DNA of 64,000 nucleotides from Vibrio tapetis subsp. tapetis (lineage in GTDB: Bacteria; Pseudomonadota; Gammaproteobacteria; Enterobacterales; Vibrionaceae): the NCBI RefSeq assembly GCF_900233005.1, contig NZ_LT960611.1:1240001-1304000 (forward strand), given 5' to 3'. Under the pieces are notes generated by a model that saw nothing but the letters and a program-made list of their open reading frames with translations, was not told where the DNA came from and did no database searches. How positions within the stretch are numbered: position 1 is the stretch's first letter; the number at the start of each line of letters is the position of its first letter. The translations under genes were made by a program, and so were the position numbers. This document shows, piece by piece, positions 34,647-44,146 of the stretch.

Positions 34647-37600
34647 TTTTCTCTCCGTTATTGTTCATTCCAAATTCACCGTGGGTAGGTCGTGAAACCG
34701 TCTCTCTAGAGAGTGCTTCGTTAAGTTGAGCTTCAACAAAGCCAGGTGAATGTGTGCGCACACATATTAAGCGATACATGGCCGGAATGACAAATAATGT
34801 CACCAAAGTCGCAAAGCCCATACCAAAGAAGATCACCGTACCAACGGCGATTCGGCTTTCATAACCCGCGCCAGTCGACACGATCAATGGAATAGAGCCT
34901 GCTAGCGTTGTAAAAGCAGTCATGAGAATCGGGCGTAAACGTCTTGCCGCCGCATCGATAATAGCTTGTTCAAACACCACGCCTTTATCACGGAGTTGGT
35001 TGGCAAACTCGACAATCAATATGCCATTTTTGGTCACCATACCGATCAACATGATCATCCCAATTTGGCTATAGATGTTGAGCCCTTGATCCATGACAAA
35101 CAGACCAATAAACCCACCCAATATGCCCATCGGTACGGTCAGCATCACCACTAACGGGTTAATAAAGCTTTCAAACTGAGCCGCTAAGACTAAGTAAGCC
35201 ACCAGCAGAGCCAGAGCAAATACGACCAACACACTGGCTTGGTTTTCCTTGAACTCTTTAGATTCACCGCTGTAGGCGACAGAAATATCACTCGGAAGGT
35301 TTTCAATTGCGAGCCTATCAAGTTCATCCAACGCCTCACCTAAGGTGTAACCATCGTTCAAGTTTGCCGTAAGCGTAATGGATTTTTGCTTGTTGTTGTG
35401 TGACAAACGAATGGATGACGCCACTTCTTCGATACGAGTCACTGCATCTAACGTGACCAGTTGGCCGCTGTTGGTTCGCATGTAAATTTGGCTCAAATCC
35501 GCCGCATTATTAAAGTGATTTTCATCACCTCGCAAATACACGTCGTATTCTTCACCACGTTCAACAAAGGTGGTTTCTGTTTTGCCACCCAGCATGACTT
35601 CAAGCGTATTAGAAATATCGGTGACTTTAATGCCTAGCTCTGCCGCTCTGTTCTTATCAACCGTGACCACCAATTCCGGTGTTTTTTCTGAATAGTTTAT
35701 TTCTGCACCATTCATTATCTCGCTTTCATTGGCTTTGGTTTTTAGAAGCTCAGACCATTTCTGCAATTCAGGGTAATCTGAACCACCGAGAACAAATTGC
35801 ACCGGTTCACTCGACCCGCCTCTAAAGCCTGGCATCATTGAGAAAACTCGCGCATCGGGAATATCAACTAAGGCTTTACGGATCATACCCAGCGCTTCTT
35901 GCGCCGTCACCGTTCTGTCTTCCCAATCTTCTAGGATCATAATGACAAAACCCGTTTGATCCCCAGCATTACCACCAAATGCAGGCGATTGAACACTGAA
36001 TGACTTCAATACCCCTTGCCCTAGCAGTGGTAACAGCCTTTCTTCAACAATATCAATGTTAGCGTTCATACGGTTGTAACTGGTGGCATCAGCACCACGG
36101 ACAAAAGCAAACAACACGCCTCTATCTTCTTGTGGGGCCAGTTGTGAGGGTACTTTGTCCATCAGCACCACACTTCCGCCAATACAGCCAAGAATCACGA
36201 CTGGCGCTAATATTCTGACCACCATTGCTTTGGTAAGCAGCCAGCGATAACCATTTCCCAGTCGGCCAAATAAACGATCGATGGCTTTATTAAAACGATT
36301 CGGCTTCACATTGGCTTTTAGGATTTTACTGCCTAATACTGGCGTCAATGTCAGTGCAATTAGCGACGAGAAGATGACGGACATCGCCAGCAATACGGAG
36401 AATTCAGTAAACAGTAAGCCCACCATGCCTTCCATAAAGGAAATAGGTAAGAACACCATAACCAAAACAAGCGTGGTGGCGACGACGGCAAAACCAACTT
36501 CTCTGGTGCCTTTATAAGCCGCGACAAGGGGCGATTCGCCTTTTTCAATGTGATGAAAAATATTTTCAACCACCACAATGGCATCATCCACAACCAAGCC
36601 GATCGACAAGATCAGGGCCATCAAGGTGATCAGGTTGATCGAGAAACCAAAGTAATACGCTGCAATAAAAGAAGAAATCAACGACACAGGCACGGTTACC
36701 GCAGGGATAAGCGTCGCACGAACCTGACCAATAAAGATGTACAGCACCAAAATCACCAGACCACCGGTAATAAATAGGGTGTTGTATACCTCACTGATAG
36801 AGCGGTCGATAAACACGGTCGAGTCGTAATCTATCGCAAGACGGGTGCCTTCTGGCAAAAACTTTTGAATATTATCCACTTCTTCACGCACAGATTTGGC
36901 GACTTGAAGTGGGTTTGCGTCCGACTGAGGAACAATGCCTAAACTGACATTGACCACGCCATCACTTTTAAAGGTCGAATTCTCGTTTTGTGCCCCTATA
37001 TAAACGTCAGCGACGTCTTTGAGATAGATCGGCGTGCCATCGCTGGCTTGTTTAACCACCAGGTAGTCAAAGTCTGCTGCCGTGTTATAAAGACGCGCGG
37101 TACGAACGGACATAACAATCGCATCATTACGTACTTCACCACCGGGATTTTCGACGTTTTCGCTCTTAAGCGCACTGGTAATATCGGTAGTGGTCACCCC
37201 TCGGCCAGCCATTAGCTCTGGTTTTAGCTTGACGTACATGACCTTATATAAACCACCAGAAATTTGCACAGAGCTCACACCGGAGATCAAACTGAATCGG
37301 TCGTTCAAGACTCGGTCTGTGTAATCGGTGAGTTGAGTACGATCCATTACCGACGAACTCAAGTTAATATAGATCGAGGCTTCACCAGTACCATTGTCTT
37401 TATAAACAATAGGGTCGTCGGCTTCATCAGGCAGTCGTCTTTGCGCCCTTGCTACCGCATCACGAACATCACTGGCACCGGTATTTAAGTCATACCCCAG
37501 TTCAAACGTAATTTTAATGCGCGACGATCCATTCCGCGTTGTCGACGTGATCTCGTCAATGCCACTAATACCAGAAAGCTGATCTTCTAAGACTGAGGTA

Positions 37601-37788
37601 ATTTGGCTCTCTATAATAGAAGCGGACGCACCGTCATACCTTGTCGATATGGACACCACTGGGCTTTCAATATCAGGCATTTCGCGTACGGCAAGTTTAG
37701 TAAACGAAACCGCGCCAAATACGCACAGCAATAAGCTCAATACAATCGCTACAATCGGTCTTTTTACAGAGACATCAGATAACCACAT
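34639..37788 (-). CDS. RND family multidrug efflux permease (HAE-1 type)
   Basis: 1049 residues, the standard size for an inner-membrane RND pump: two sets of six helices and two large periplasmic loops. It begins MWLSDVSVKRPIVAIVLSLLL. The proton-relay region is LMALILSIGLVVDDAIVVVENI, with the usual pair of Asp residues in helix 4. The second half repeats FINPLVVMLTVPMGILGG and MLIGMVTKNGILIVEFAN, with the conserved Lys. With its adaptor five bases upstream and no outer-membrane channel gene nearby, it probably uses TolC. Substrates cannot be told from sequence. Confidence 0.93.
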   Translation of the reverse strand: MWLSDVSVKRPIVAIVLSLLLCVFGAVSFTKLAVREMPDIESPVVSISTRYDGASASIIESQITSVLEDQLSGISGIDEITSTTRNGSSRIKITFELGYDLNTGASDVRDAVARAQRRLPDEADDPIVYKDNGTGEASIYINLSSSVMDRTQLTDYTDRVLNDRFSLISGVSSVQISGGLYKVMYVKLKPELMAGRGVTTTDITSALKSENVENPGGEVRNDAIVMSVRTARLYNTAADFDYLVVKQASDGTPIYLKDVADVYIGAQNENSTFKSDGVVNVSLGIVPQSDANPLQVAKSVREEVDNIQKFLPEGTRLAIDYDSTVFIDRSISEVYNTLFITGGLVILVLYIFIGQVRATLIPAVTVPVSLISSFIAAYYFGFSINLITLMALILSIGLVVDDAIVVVENIFHHIEKGESPLVAAYKGTREVGFAVVATTLVLVMVFLPISFMEGMVGLLFTEFSVLLAMSVIFSSLIALTLTPVLGSKILKANVKPNRFNKAIDRLFGRLGNGYRWLLTKAMVVRILAPVVILGCIGGSVVLMDKVPSQLAPQEDRGVLFAFVRGADATSYNRMNANIDIVEERLLPLLGQGVLKSFSVQSPAFGGNAGDQTGFVIMILEDWEDRTVTAQEALGMIRKALVDIPDARVFSMMPGFRGGSSEPVQFVLGGSDYPELQKWSELLKTKANESEIMNGAEINYSEKTPELVVTVDKNRAAELGIKVTDISNTLEVMLGGKTETTFVERGEEYDVYLRGDENHFNNAADLSQIYMRTNSGQLVTLDAVTRIEEVASSIRLSHNNKQKSITLTANLNDGYTLGEALDELDRLAIENLPSDISVAYSGESKEFKENQASVLVVFALALLVAYLVLAAQFESFINPLVVMLTVPMGILGGFIGLFVMDQGLNIYSQIGMIMLIGMVTKNGILIVEFANQLRDKGVVFEQAIIDAAARRLRPILMTAFTTLAGSIPLIVSTGAGYESRIAVGTVIFFGMGFATLVTLFVIPAMYRLICVRTHSPGFVEAQLNEALSRETVSRPTHGEFGMNNNGEKNG

Positions 37789-37793
37789 ACTCG

Positions 37794-38885
37794 TTACCCC
37801 TTACTATCAAGGGATTTTGCAGGCTTGCCCTGAGTTTCCGCTTGCTCATTGGATGGCAAAATTCTAACTGCCGCACCATCACGCATGTTGACGATCCCTT
37901 GAGTAACAATGGTTTGACCGATATCTAACCCACTCTCTACGACAACTTCATTTTCTACTCGGGCACCCAAAGTGATTTCAGTGCGCTTGGCTTTGTTGTC
38001 TGCATCAATCACGTAGACGTAACGCTTAGTGCCTGAATATTCCAAAGCCTGAACAGGAATAATCGGTGCTTCAATGGCTGGGAAAGCAATATCCACCGCC
38101 ATCAACATGCCCGGCTTAAGCATTTTATTTTCATTCATAAAATGAACCCGAACGCGTAAATTCAGGGTTTCTTTATTTACTCGTGAGTCGACACCAACGA
38201 TTTCACCGGTAAATATCTGCTGCCAAGCTTGGCTTGTCGCAGTCACTTTCATGCCATTTGATAACATAGATAAGTAACGCTCAGGTACTTGAACGTCGAG
38301 TTCCATGAGATCCAAATTATCTAAGGTAAGCAATTCAGCGCCCACACTGACTAACTTACCGCGGCTGAAATCAACAAAGCCGACTGTGCCATTAAATGGC
38401 GCCTTGATATGTAGATCACTCAAATCGGCTTGTGCTGAATCCAAGCGCGCTTGCGCAATATCAACCGAAGACTTCTGGCCTTCGATTTCAGTCTGTGTGA
38501 TGGCGCCACGTTTGAGCAGTTTTTGATATTCAACCAAAACACGTTTCTGATCATTCAAATACGCTTTTGCTTCAGACACGGCCGCTCTCGCTTTGTCGTC
38601 ATTTAGCATGACCAGCAATTGATTCTGTTTAACATCTTGATTCGACTTAACCGATATTTTTTCAATTCGACCCGCCGCTTCTGGGGAAATAATCACGGAC
38701 TCGCTGGCTTCTAATTTACCGATCAATGAAAGAGATTGAGAGATTTGGTGTTCGGCAACCGTTTGGGCAACAACAGCAATGCTTTGTGCACCTCGAGAGC
38801 CGCCTTGTCGGCCTTTTGCATAAGCACTGGCGCTCAAAGAGAGGCATGTTACTAAAGCAATGGTTGTTATTATTTTGTTTTTCAT
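37794..38885 (-). CDS. RND efflux periplasmic adaptor (membrane fusion protein)
   Basis: About 363 residues from the ATG at 38885 (MKNKIITTIALVTCLSLSASAYA), with a signal peptide. A biotinyl-lipoyl-like half-motif SVIISPEAAGRIEKISVKSNQDVKQNQLLVML (split) surrounds a coiled-coil hairpin (EAKAYLNDQKRVLVEYQKLLKRGAI), and DLSDLHIKAPFNGTVGFVDFS is the second lipoyl half. It bridges the RND permease and an outer-membrane channel. It lies five bases before the pump gene. A TTG two codons upstream is a less likely start. Confidence 0.9.
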   Translation of the reverse strand: MKNKIITTIALVTCLSLSASAYAKGRQGGSRGAQSIAVVAQTVAEHQISQSLSLIGKLEASESVIISPEAAGRIEKISVKSNQDVKQNQLLVMLNDDKARAAVSEAKAYLNDQKRVLVEYQKLLKRGAITQTEIEGQKSSVDIAQARLDSAQADLSDLHIKAPFNGTVGFVDFSRGKLVSVGAELLTLDNLDLMELDVQVPERYLSMLSNGMKVTATSQAWQQIFTGEIVGVDSRVNKETLNLRVRVHFMNENKMLKPGMLMAVDIAFPAIEAPIIPVQALEYSGTKRYVYVIDADNKAKRTEITLGARVENEVVVESGLDIGQTIVTQGIVNMRDGAAVRILPSNEQAETQGKPAKSLDSKG

Positions 38886-39075
38886 CTGCAATAACCAAGA
38901 AATACGATTGAGCGTTATTCTATCAGTCGATTTCGCTTTGAGCGTAAAGGAATGTAAAGGTTAGAAAATAATAGCTTTAAGCCTAATGAATATGCTCAAC
39001 TTTAGAGCAAAACGTGCGTTTTTTATCGTTCTTGCCGAAAAAGTCAGCATTCAAACCAAATATCTAAGAAATCCC

Positions 39076-39103
39076 TTTACAGGTTTCCCGTGTTTGATAT
39101 TAT
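39076..39103 (+). promoter_or_regulatory. tRNA-Tyr promoter
   Basis: TTTACA (39076-39081) and TATTAT (39098-39103), 16 bases apart, are followed by GCGCTCCGC. Such a GC-rich discriminator is typical of stable-RNA promoters under stringent control. The start site would be near 39110, about 70 bases before the tRNA. Confidence 0.65.
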
Positions 39104-39180
39104 GCGCTCCGCACTTAGCAACCGTGTTGGGAAAACAACCGCTAAGCCTATTTGTTGTAAACGAGTAGGAAAATGCCCCT

Positions 39181-39265
<85 letters not shown>

Positions 39266-39288
39266 TATTCTTGCATTAAGCATGAAGC

Positions 39289-39319
39289 AAAAAAACCAGC
39301 TCATTGAGCTGGTTTTTTT
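39289..39319 (+). terminator. Terminator of tRNA-Tyr
   Basis: A 12-bp stem AAAAACCAGCTC (39291-39302) with GAGCTGGTTTTT (39306-39317), loop ATT, followed by T residues. Confidence 0.9.
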
Positions 39320-39470
39320 GTGCTTGTAGAAAAAGAAGAATTCGCTTTGCTCACTAGAATACAGAAAGAGTGGAGACTAGAGTGCTTCGCTTCTAGAAAC
39401 TAGAACGCTTCGCTACTATAAAAGCAAAACCCTTCAGCTATTGCTCTTATAGCCTCTAGCCCAGATTCTC
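39320..39470. repeat. Degenerate repeat region between tRNA-Tyr and the hydroquinone reductase
   Basis: Contains imperfect units such as CTAGAGTGCTTCGCTTCTAGAA and CTAGAACGCTTCGCTACTA. It resembles the repeat blocks at 1681-1778 and 55305-55367 in AGTGCTTCGC-like wording and in lying between a gene end and its neighbour. No coding sequence is visible. Confidence 0.5.
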
Positions 39471-40406
39471 CTACCTACCATGCTCACTGTCTAAATCCAA
39501 CCATGGCCCCTTCGGCACAACTTGAGTTGGGTTAATTCCTGCATGACTAAAATAATAGTGTCGCTTGATATGATCAAAATTGGTGGTTTGTTTAACCCCG
39601 GTAACTTGGTATAACTCTTTTAAGTAACCTTGGATATGTTCATAATCTGCAATGCGCTTTTTGTTGCATTTAAAGTGACCAACGTAAACCGCATCAAACC
39701 GGACAAGCGTGATAAACAGTCGCCAGTCAGCCTCTGTAATTTGCTCACCAGCTAAATATCGTGAATGCTTGAGATGTGCATCGACTCTATCTAACGCAGA
39801 AAACAGCTGCTCATAGGCTTCTTCGTATGCCTCTTGAGTGGTTGAAAAACCACAACGATAAACACCATTGTTTATGTTTGGATAAATAAAGTCATTCCAA
39901 TGGTCGATGTCTTTGCGTAAGTGCTCAGGATAATAGTCATCACTATTACTCGTAAGGGAATTGAAAGCGCTGTTAAACATTCTGATGATTTCAGAAGATT
40001 CATTACTCACAATGGTATTGGTTTTTTTGTCCCAAAGAATAGGAACCGTCACCCGGCCTGTATAGTCAGCCTTTGCTTTGCTGTAAAGTTGATGAGCGCG
40101 GGTAAAGCCAAACAAAGGTTCGGGAGAGTCAAACTGCCAACCTTCGCTTAGCATGTCAGGGCTCACGATGGACACATCGATGTGCTCGGTTAAGCCTTTT
40201 AACTCACGGAAAATCAAGGTACGGTGAGCCCAAGGACAAGCCAGTGATACGTATAAGTGATATCGCCCTGATTCCGCCGGAAACTCAGCATTAAGATCCG
40301 GCGTTATCCAGCCACGAAAGCCCGCGTCTTCACGAACGAACTTTCCACCGCTTTCTTTTGTGTCATACCAGACGTCATGCCAAACACCTTCTACTAACTT
40401 TCCCAT
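39471..40406 (-). CDS. yqjG: Glutathionyl-hydroquinone reductase (YqjG/ECM4-like)
   Basis: About 311 residues from the ATG at 40406 (MGKLVEGVWHDVWYDTKESGG), which has GGAG six bases upstream. A GST-like fold of the Xi class: the active-site Cys is in YVSLACPWAHRTLIFRELKGL, followed by RVTVPILWDKKTNTIVSNESSEIIRMF and YRCGFSTTQEAYEEAY. These enzymes reduce glutathionyl-hydroquinones with glutathione. The start codon used here is one of two close ATGs. Confidence 0.92.
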   Translation of the reverse strand: MGKLVEGVWHDVWYDTKESGGKFVREDAGFRGWITPDLNAEFPAESGRYHLYVSLACPWAHRTLIFRELKGLTEHIDVSIVSPDMLSEGWQFDSPEPLFGFTRAHQLYSKAKADYTGRVTVPILWDKKTNTIVSNESSEIIRMFNSAFNSLTSNSDDYYPEHLRKDIDHWNDFIYPNINNGVYRCGFSTTQEAYEEAYEQLFSALDRVDAHLKHSRYLAGEQITEADWRLFITLVRFDAVYVGHFKCNKKRIADYEHIQGYLKELYQVTGVKQTTNFDHIKRHYYFSHAGINPTQVVPKGPWLDLDSEHGR

Positions 40407-40569
40407 ATCAAACTCCATCTAAAAACAGTTCTCGGCTATTTCATCACAAAATGCCTTATCTATTTCTATAGTATAATTTGATCGAAAATTACTACGGCTA
40501 GATTGGTTTGTTCAACTTCATCAAAATTTTCGAATGATTGAACAGTCATCGGCTTAAATACCCACGAGG

Positions 40570-41442
40570 TTAGTCAGCCCACACAACACAGTTTTTCCCC
40601 TGCGCCTTGGCACTGTAAAGTGCTTTATCCGCCAGATGAAATAACGTCGAATCACTTGAACGCGTATCCGGCACGCATGAAGCGCCACCAGCACTCATCG
40701 TCACTTCACTTCTTTCTACAACGGCAGTTAAGCAATCAATAATTTGTTCCAATGCGTCGGCTCTATTGACTCCCGGCATCAATACCACAAACTCTTCTCC
40801 ACCAAACCGTGATACCAAATGGCCGGGTTCCGTAAAAAACTCCCTTAATACCTTAGAAACTTTCTTTAAAAGTTCGTCGCCTGCATCGTGACCATGAAGG
40901 TCATTGAATAATTTAAAATCATCAATATCAAATACTGCCAAAGAGATGAACTTACGTGCCTCTTGGCCTCGCTTCCATTCACTTTTCAATACTTCATCAT
41001 AATGCCGACGATTAGGGAGCGAGGTCAGGTAGTCCCGACGTGCTAACTGCTGCAGTTTGTTCGTTTGCTCAACCAGTTGTAAGTGAGTCCGTACTCTGGC
41101 TTTTACTATTCCAAAGTGGAAAGGTTTAAAGATATAGTCTGCAGCACCATTTATTAACCCTTTTTCTTCATTATTATAATCAGCTAATGCTGAGATAAAA
41201 ATCACGGGAATATGGCTAGTAAGCGGGTTCTGCCGCAATTCGCTTAAGGTTTCAAAACCATCGAGTCCCGGCATTTTCACATCAAGTAATATTAAATCTG
41301 GCTGATATTGCTGCGCCTTTCTAAGCGCTTGCTCTCCGCTTTTAGCTAAGGTTACATTGGCTTCTTCACTGACTAATTCACTCAGTATTTTTAGATTAAT
41401 GACTTCATCATCTACAATCAAGACACGCTGAACTACTTCCAT
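40570..41442 (-). CDS. REC-GGDEF response regulator, diguanylate cyclase
   Basis: 290 residues. An N-terminal receiver (residues ~5-125) with the phospho-acceptor Asp at position 54 (LILLDVKMPGLDGF) and conserved DD and Lys (IFKPFHFG). A GGDEF domain follows (RRDYLTSLPNRRHYDEVL, SRFGGEEFVVLMPG), with an active GGEEF motif, so it should make cyclic-di-GMP. No RxxD inhibitory site precedes GGEEF, so product inhibition at that site is not expected. Its start lies two bases after the hybrid kinase gene, so it is very probably the output of that kinase. Confidence 0.92.
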   Translation of the reverse strand: MEVVQRVLIVDDEVINLKILSELVSEEANVTLAKSGEQALRKAQQYQPDLILLDVKMPGLDGFETLSELRQNPLTSHIPVIFISALADYNNEEKGLINGAADYIFKPFHFGIVKARVRTHLQLVEQTNKLQQLARRDYLTSLPNRRHYDEVLKSEWKRGQEARKFISLAVFDIDDFKLFNDLHGHDAGDELLKKVSKVLREFFTEPGHLVSRFGGEEFVVLMPGVNRADALEQIIDCLTAVVERSEVTMSAGGASCVPDTRSSDSTLFHLADKALYSAKAQGKNCVVWAD

Positions 41443-41444
41443 TG

Positions 41445-44142
41445 CTACCTTCCTCGCACTTGATTAAGCACTTGCTTCACGATCATATGAGCGCTTTCAA
41501 ATTCAATTTCATCAAGGTATTGCTCGACAATTTCGAGTTGCTCTCGCACTTCTTCCTCTTGCATCTTTTGCGACAAGATCGTTCTAACAGTCTTTTCAGC
41601 AGCGAAGTCTGATTTTTCCAGCTGCATTAACAGTGTTGCTAATTCTTGTTCAAATATCGGATCTGATGCCTTACTCTCTAACGCCTTTATCGACTGCTGA
41701 TATATCGGTGCCAGTTGCTGTATCACCTCATTGAGCATGCTAGACAAAGCATCAGCCTGTTTTTCATAATCATTTTGTTCGATATGGCGCTCTAAATCAC
41801 TCGCCAACCTCGCAAGCCACGGAGCGCCTATATACGCTGCGTTAGACTTAAGACTATGCAGTTCATCCTTCAAGACGTTTACATCGAGCTCTTGAACAGC
41901 AAACATTAGCGGGTTATCACAGTATCGAAAGTAAAAGCTCTGAACCAAGGAAAGATAAAGCGGCTCTCTTTGGTTTAGGCGAGCCAATGCAGATTGCACA
42001 TCGAGTACATCTGCTTGCTTTAACTCGTCTATCTGCTTTTTGGTATTACCGCCACTTTCTGCCACTCTATTTTGAGCAAAGTCGATATCAAGGTGAGTGA
42101 GGAGAGTCTGTTGAAGTTGGTACTCATCCAAAGGTTTACTCAAGTGACCGGACATTCCCACGTCAAGACACTCTTGTACCGTTGCTTCAGCGACGTGCGC
42201 CGTAAGCGCTATAATAGGTATTTTTGTACGATGACTGGCTCGTATTTGGCGAGTTGCTGACAGGCCATCTAACTTAGGCATTTGAATGTCCATCAAGACC
42301 AAATCATAATCTTGCAACCTAACTTTCTCTATTGCTTCTTCCCCATTCGCTGCGGTATCGACTCGCAATCCATAATCATCCAAATACCCTAAGGCAACTT
42401 GTAGATTTATCGGGTTGTCGTCGACCAGTAATACGCGATGCCCAGCCAGCAATTCTTTCATTGGCGGATGTATATCTAGCGAAGGTTGAAATAAGGTGAC
42501 GCGGCCAAGTTGAGGGAAAATAGAGGCCGGTGTAATGGGTTTTTCAATGCAATTAAATAAGCCATCAAAGCCAAGTTCTGACACACTTTTTAGGCCATCG
42601 GCCATGACGATCAACTTATTTGATTTTTGATACTGTTTAAGCACTCTAAGCGTGGATTCAGCGTGTTCCCCACGGATGCATTCCCAATCAATCACGATAC
42701 GGTCAAAGGGAAGTCCTAGGCTGAACGCCTCTCTTGCTCGGGCTAACCCTTGGCCAGAAAATTGGACGTGATCGACATCAAAACCTGCAGAAGTGAGCAT
42801 TTTCATATTCAATGCTGCACTATAAACACTTGGATCTACTAATAAAATTCGACTATTTTTTTCAATCACTACTTCATTGATCAAGCTTTCTGCTTCTGCA
42901 ATCTCCACAGGAATACGTACACAGAAACGGCTCCCCTTGTTAACTTCGCTGTCAACATTGATCGAGCCCCCCATTAGTTCGACCAATTTTTTACAAATGG
43001 ATAAGCCTAACCCGCTGCCCCCGTAACGACGCGTAATAGAGCTGTCTGCCTGTGTAAAAGAGCTGAATAAATGAACCTGCTGTTCCTCGGATACGCCAAT
43101 ACCCGTATCGGTCACGCTGTATTCTAAGGTGCCCCTGCTCTTTCCTTTTGAGTGAAATCCGACGTTAAGCGTTACTGCGCCTTTATGGGTGAACTTCACC
43201 GCATTACTGAGTAAGTTAATCGCAATTTGCTGGATTCTAAGCGGATCGCCTTTCAGCTTTCTTGGCATCATCGGGTCAATAAAGCATGCCAATTCAAGCC
43301 GCTTTTCTGTGGCTTTAAATCCATTAAGATTTAACGCCTGCTTCATGATTATTTCCGGATTAAAATCAACAGACTCGGGCTCTAATTTGTCTGCATCCAT
43401 TTTTGAAAAGTCTAGTATGTCGTTCACCAGCCCTATCAATATGTTCCCTGAATCCAATATTTTATTGATGTAGTCTTGCTGCACATCATCTAACTGAGAT
43501 TTTTTTTAACAAATTACTCAGGCCCAACATGGCATTGATCGGCGTTCTGATCTCATGACTGATACGTGAAACAAAAGAAGATTTTGCTTCCAATGCCATT
43601 TCTAGATCGTGGGTAATGGCTTCTAGTTCCTGAGTACGAGCCTTTACTTTTTCATCCAATTCACTGTTAATGCCTTCTAGCGCTTGGGAGTACTCTTGCA
43701 GTTTAATATTGGCATCTAATGCCATCTGTTCTGCTTCTTTGATTCGGGATATATCACGCGCAACGCCACAGACAAAGATCGGCTCGTCATTCGCGTCAAA
43801 GATGGGCACAAATAGGGTATCGACGAAGACAGGTTTCTCGTCTTTTGTTGCAAACTGTTCAAAAGAAACCGGTTTTCGTGCCGCAATTGCCTGTCGATAA
43901 GTCTCGTACAAGCCTTCGACTATGTCATCGTCCCACGTTTCACGAATGTTGTAACGGTGAATGGGATCGTCTGGCTCAAACCCCATGATCGCCCGTGAAG
44001 CGGGGTTGTTGTCATACAAGGTAAACTCACCGTTAGGCTCAACCGCCATAATGAACATTAAGTCGACCGAGTGTTTCCATAATTTTGAAAAACACTCTCT
44101 CACGACATCGTCATGTTCATTTTGATCAAAACTTTGTCTCAT
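41445..44142 (-). pseudogene. Hybrid sensor histidine kinase (PAS-HisKA-HATPase-REC-HPt), frameshifted at an A8 tract
   Basis: ATG at 44142 (MRQSFDQNEHDDVVRECF), with AAGGAGT upstream. The first part holds a PAS domain (~residues 15-145), a coiled coil (ALEGINSELDEKVKARTQELEAI, split) and HisKA with SRISHEIRTPINAMLGLSNLLKK. There the tract of eight A (43500-43507) puts the frame out and a stop follows at 43486. The other frame continues directly with QQDYINKIL, HATPase (NLLSNAVKFTHKG, VTDTGIGV, GGSGLGLSICKKLVELM), a degenerate receiver, a true receiver (LLVDDNPINLQVAL, VLMDIQMPKLDG) and an HPt domain (LHSLKSNAAYIGA). Removing one A restores an ~898-residue kinase. Confidence 0.8.
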
Positions 44143-44146
44143 GATA

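Noticed and set aside
36281..36777. ORFs opposite the RND permease gene
   Set aside because: Shadows within a well-supported coding sequence.
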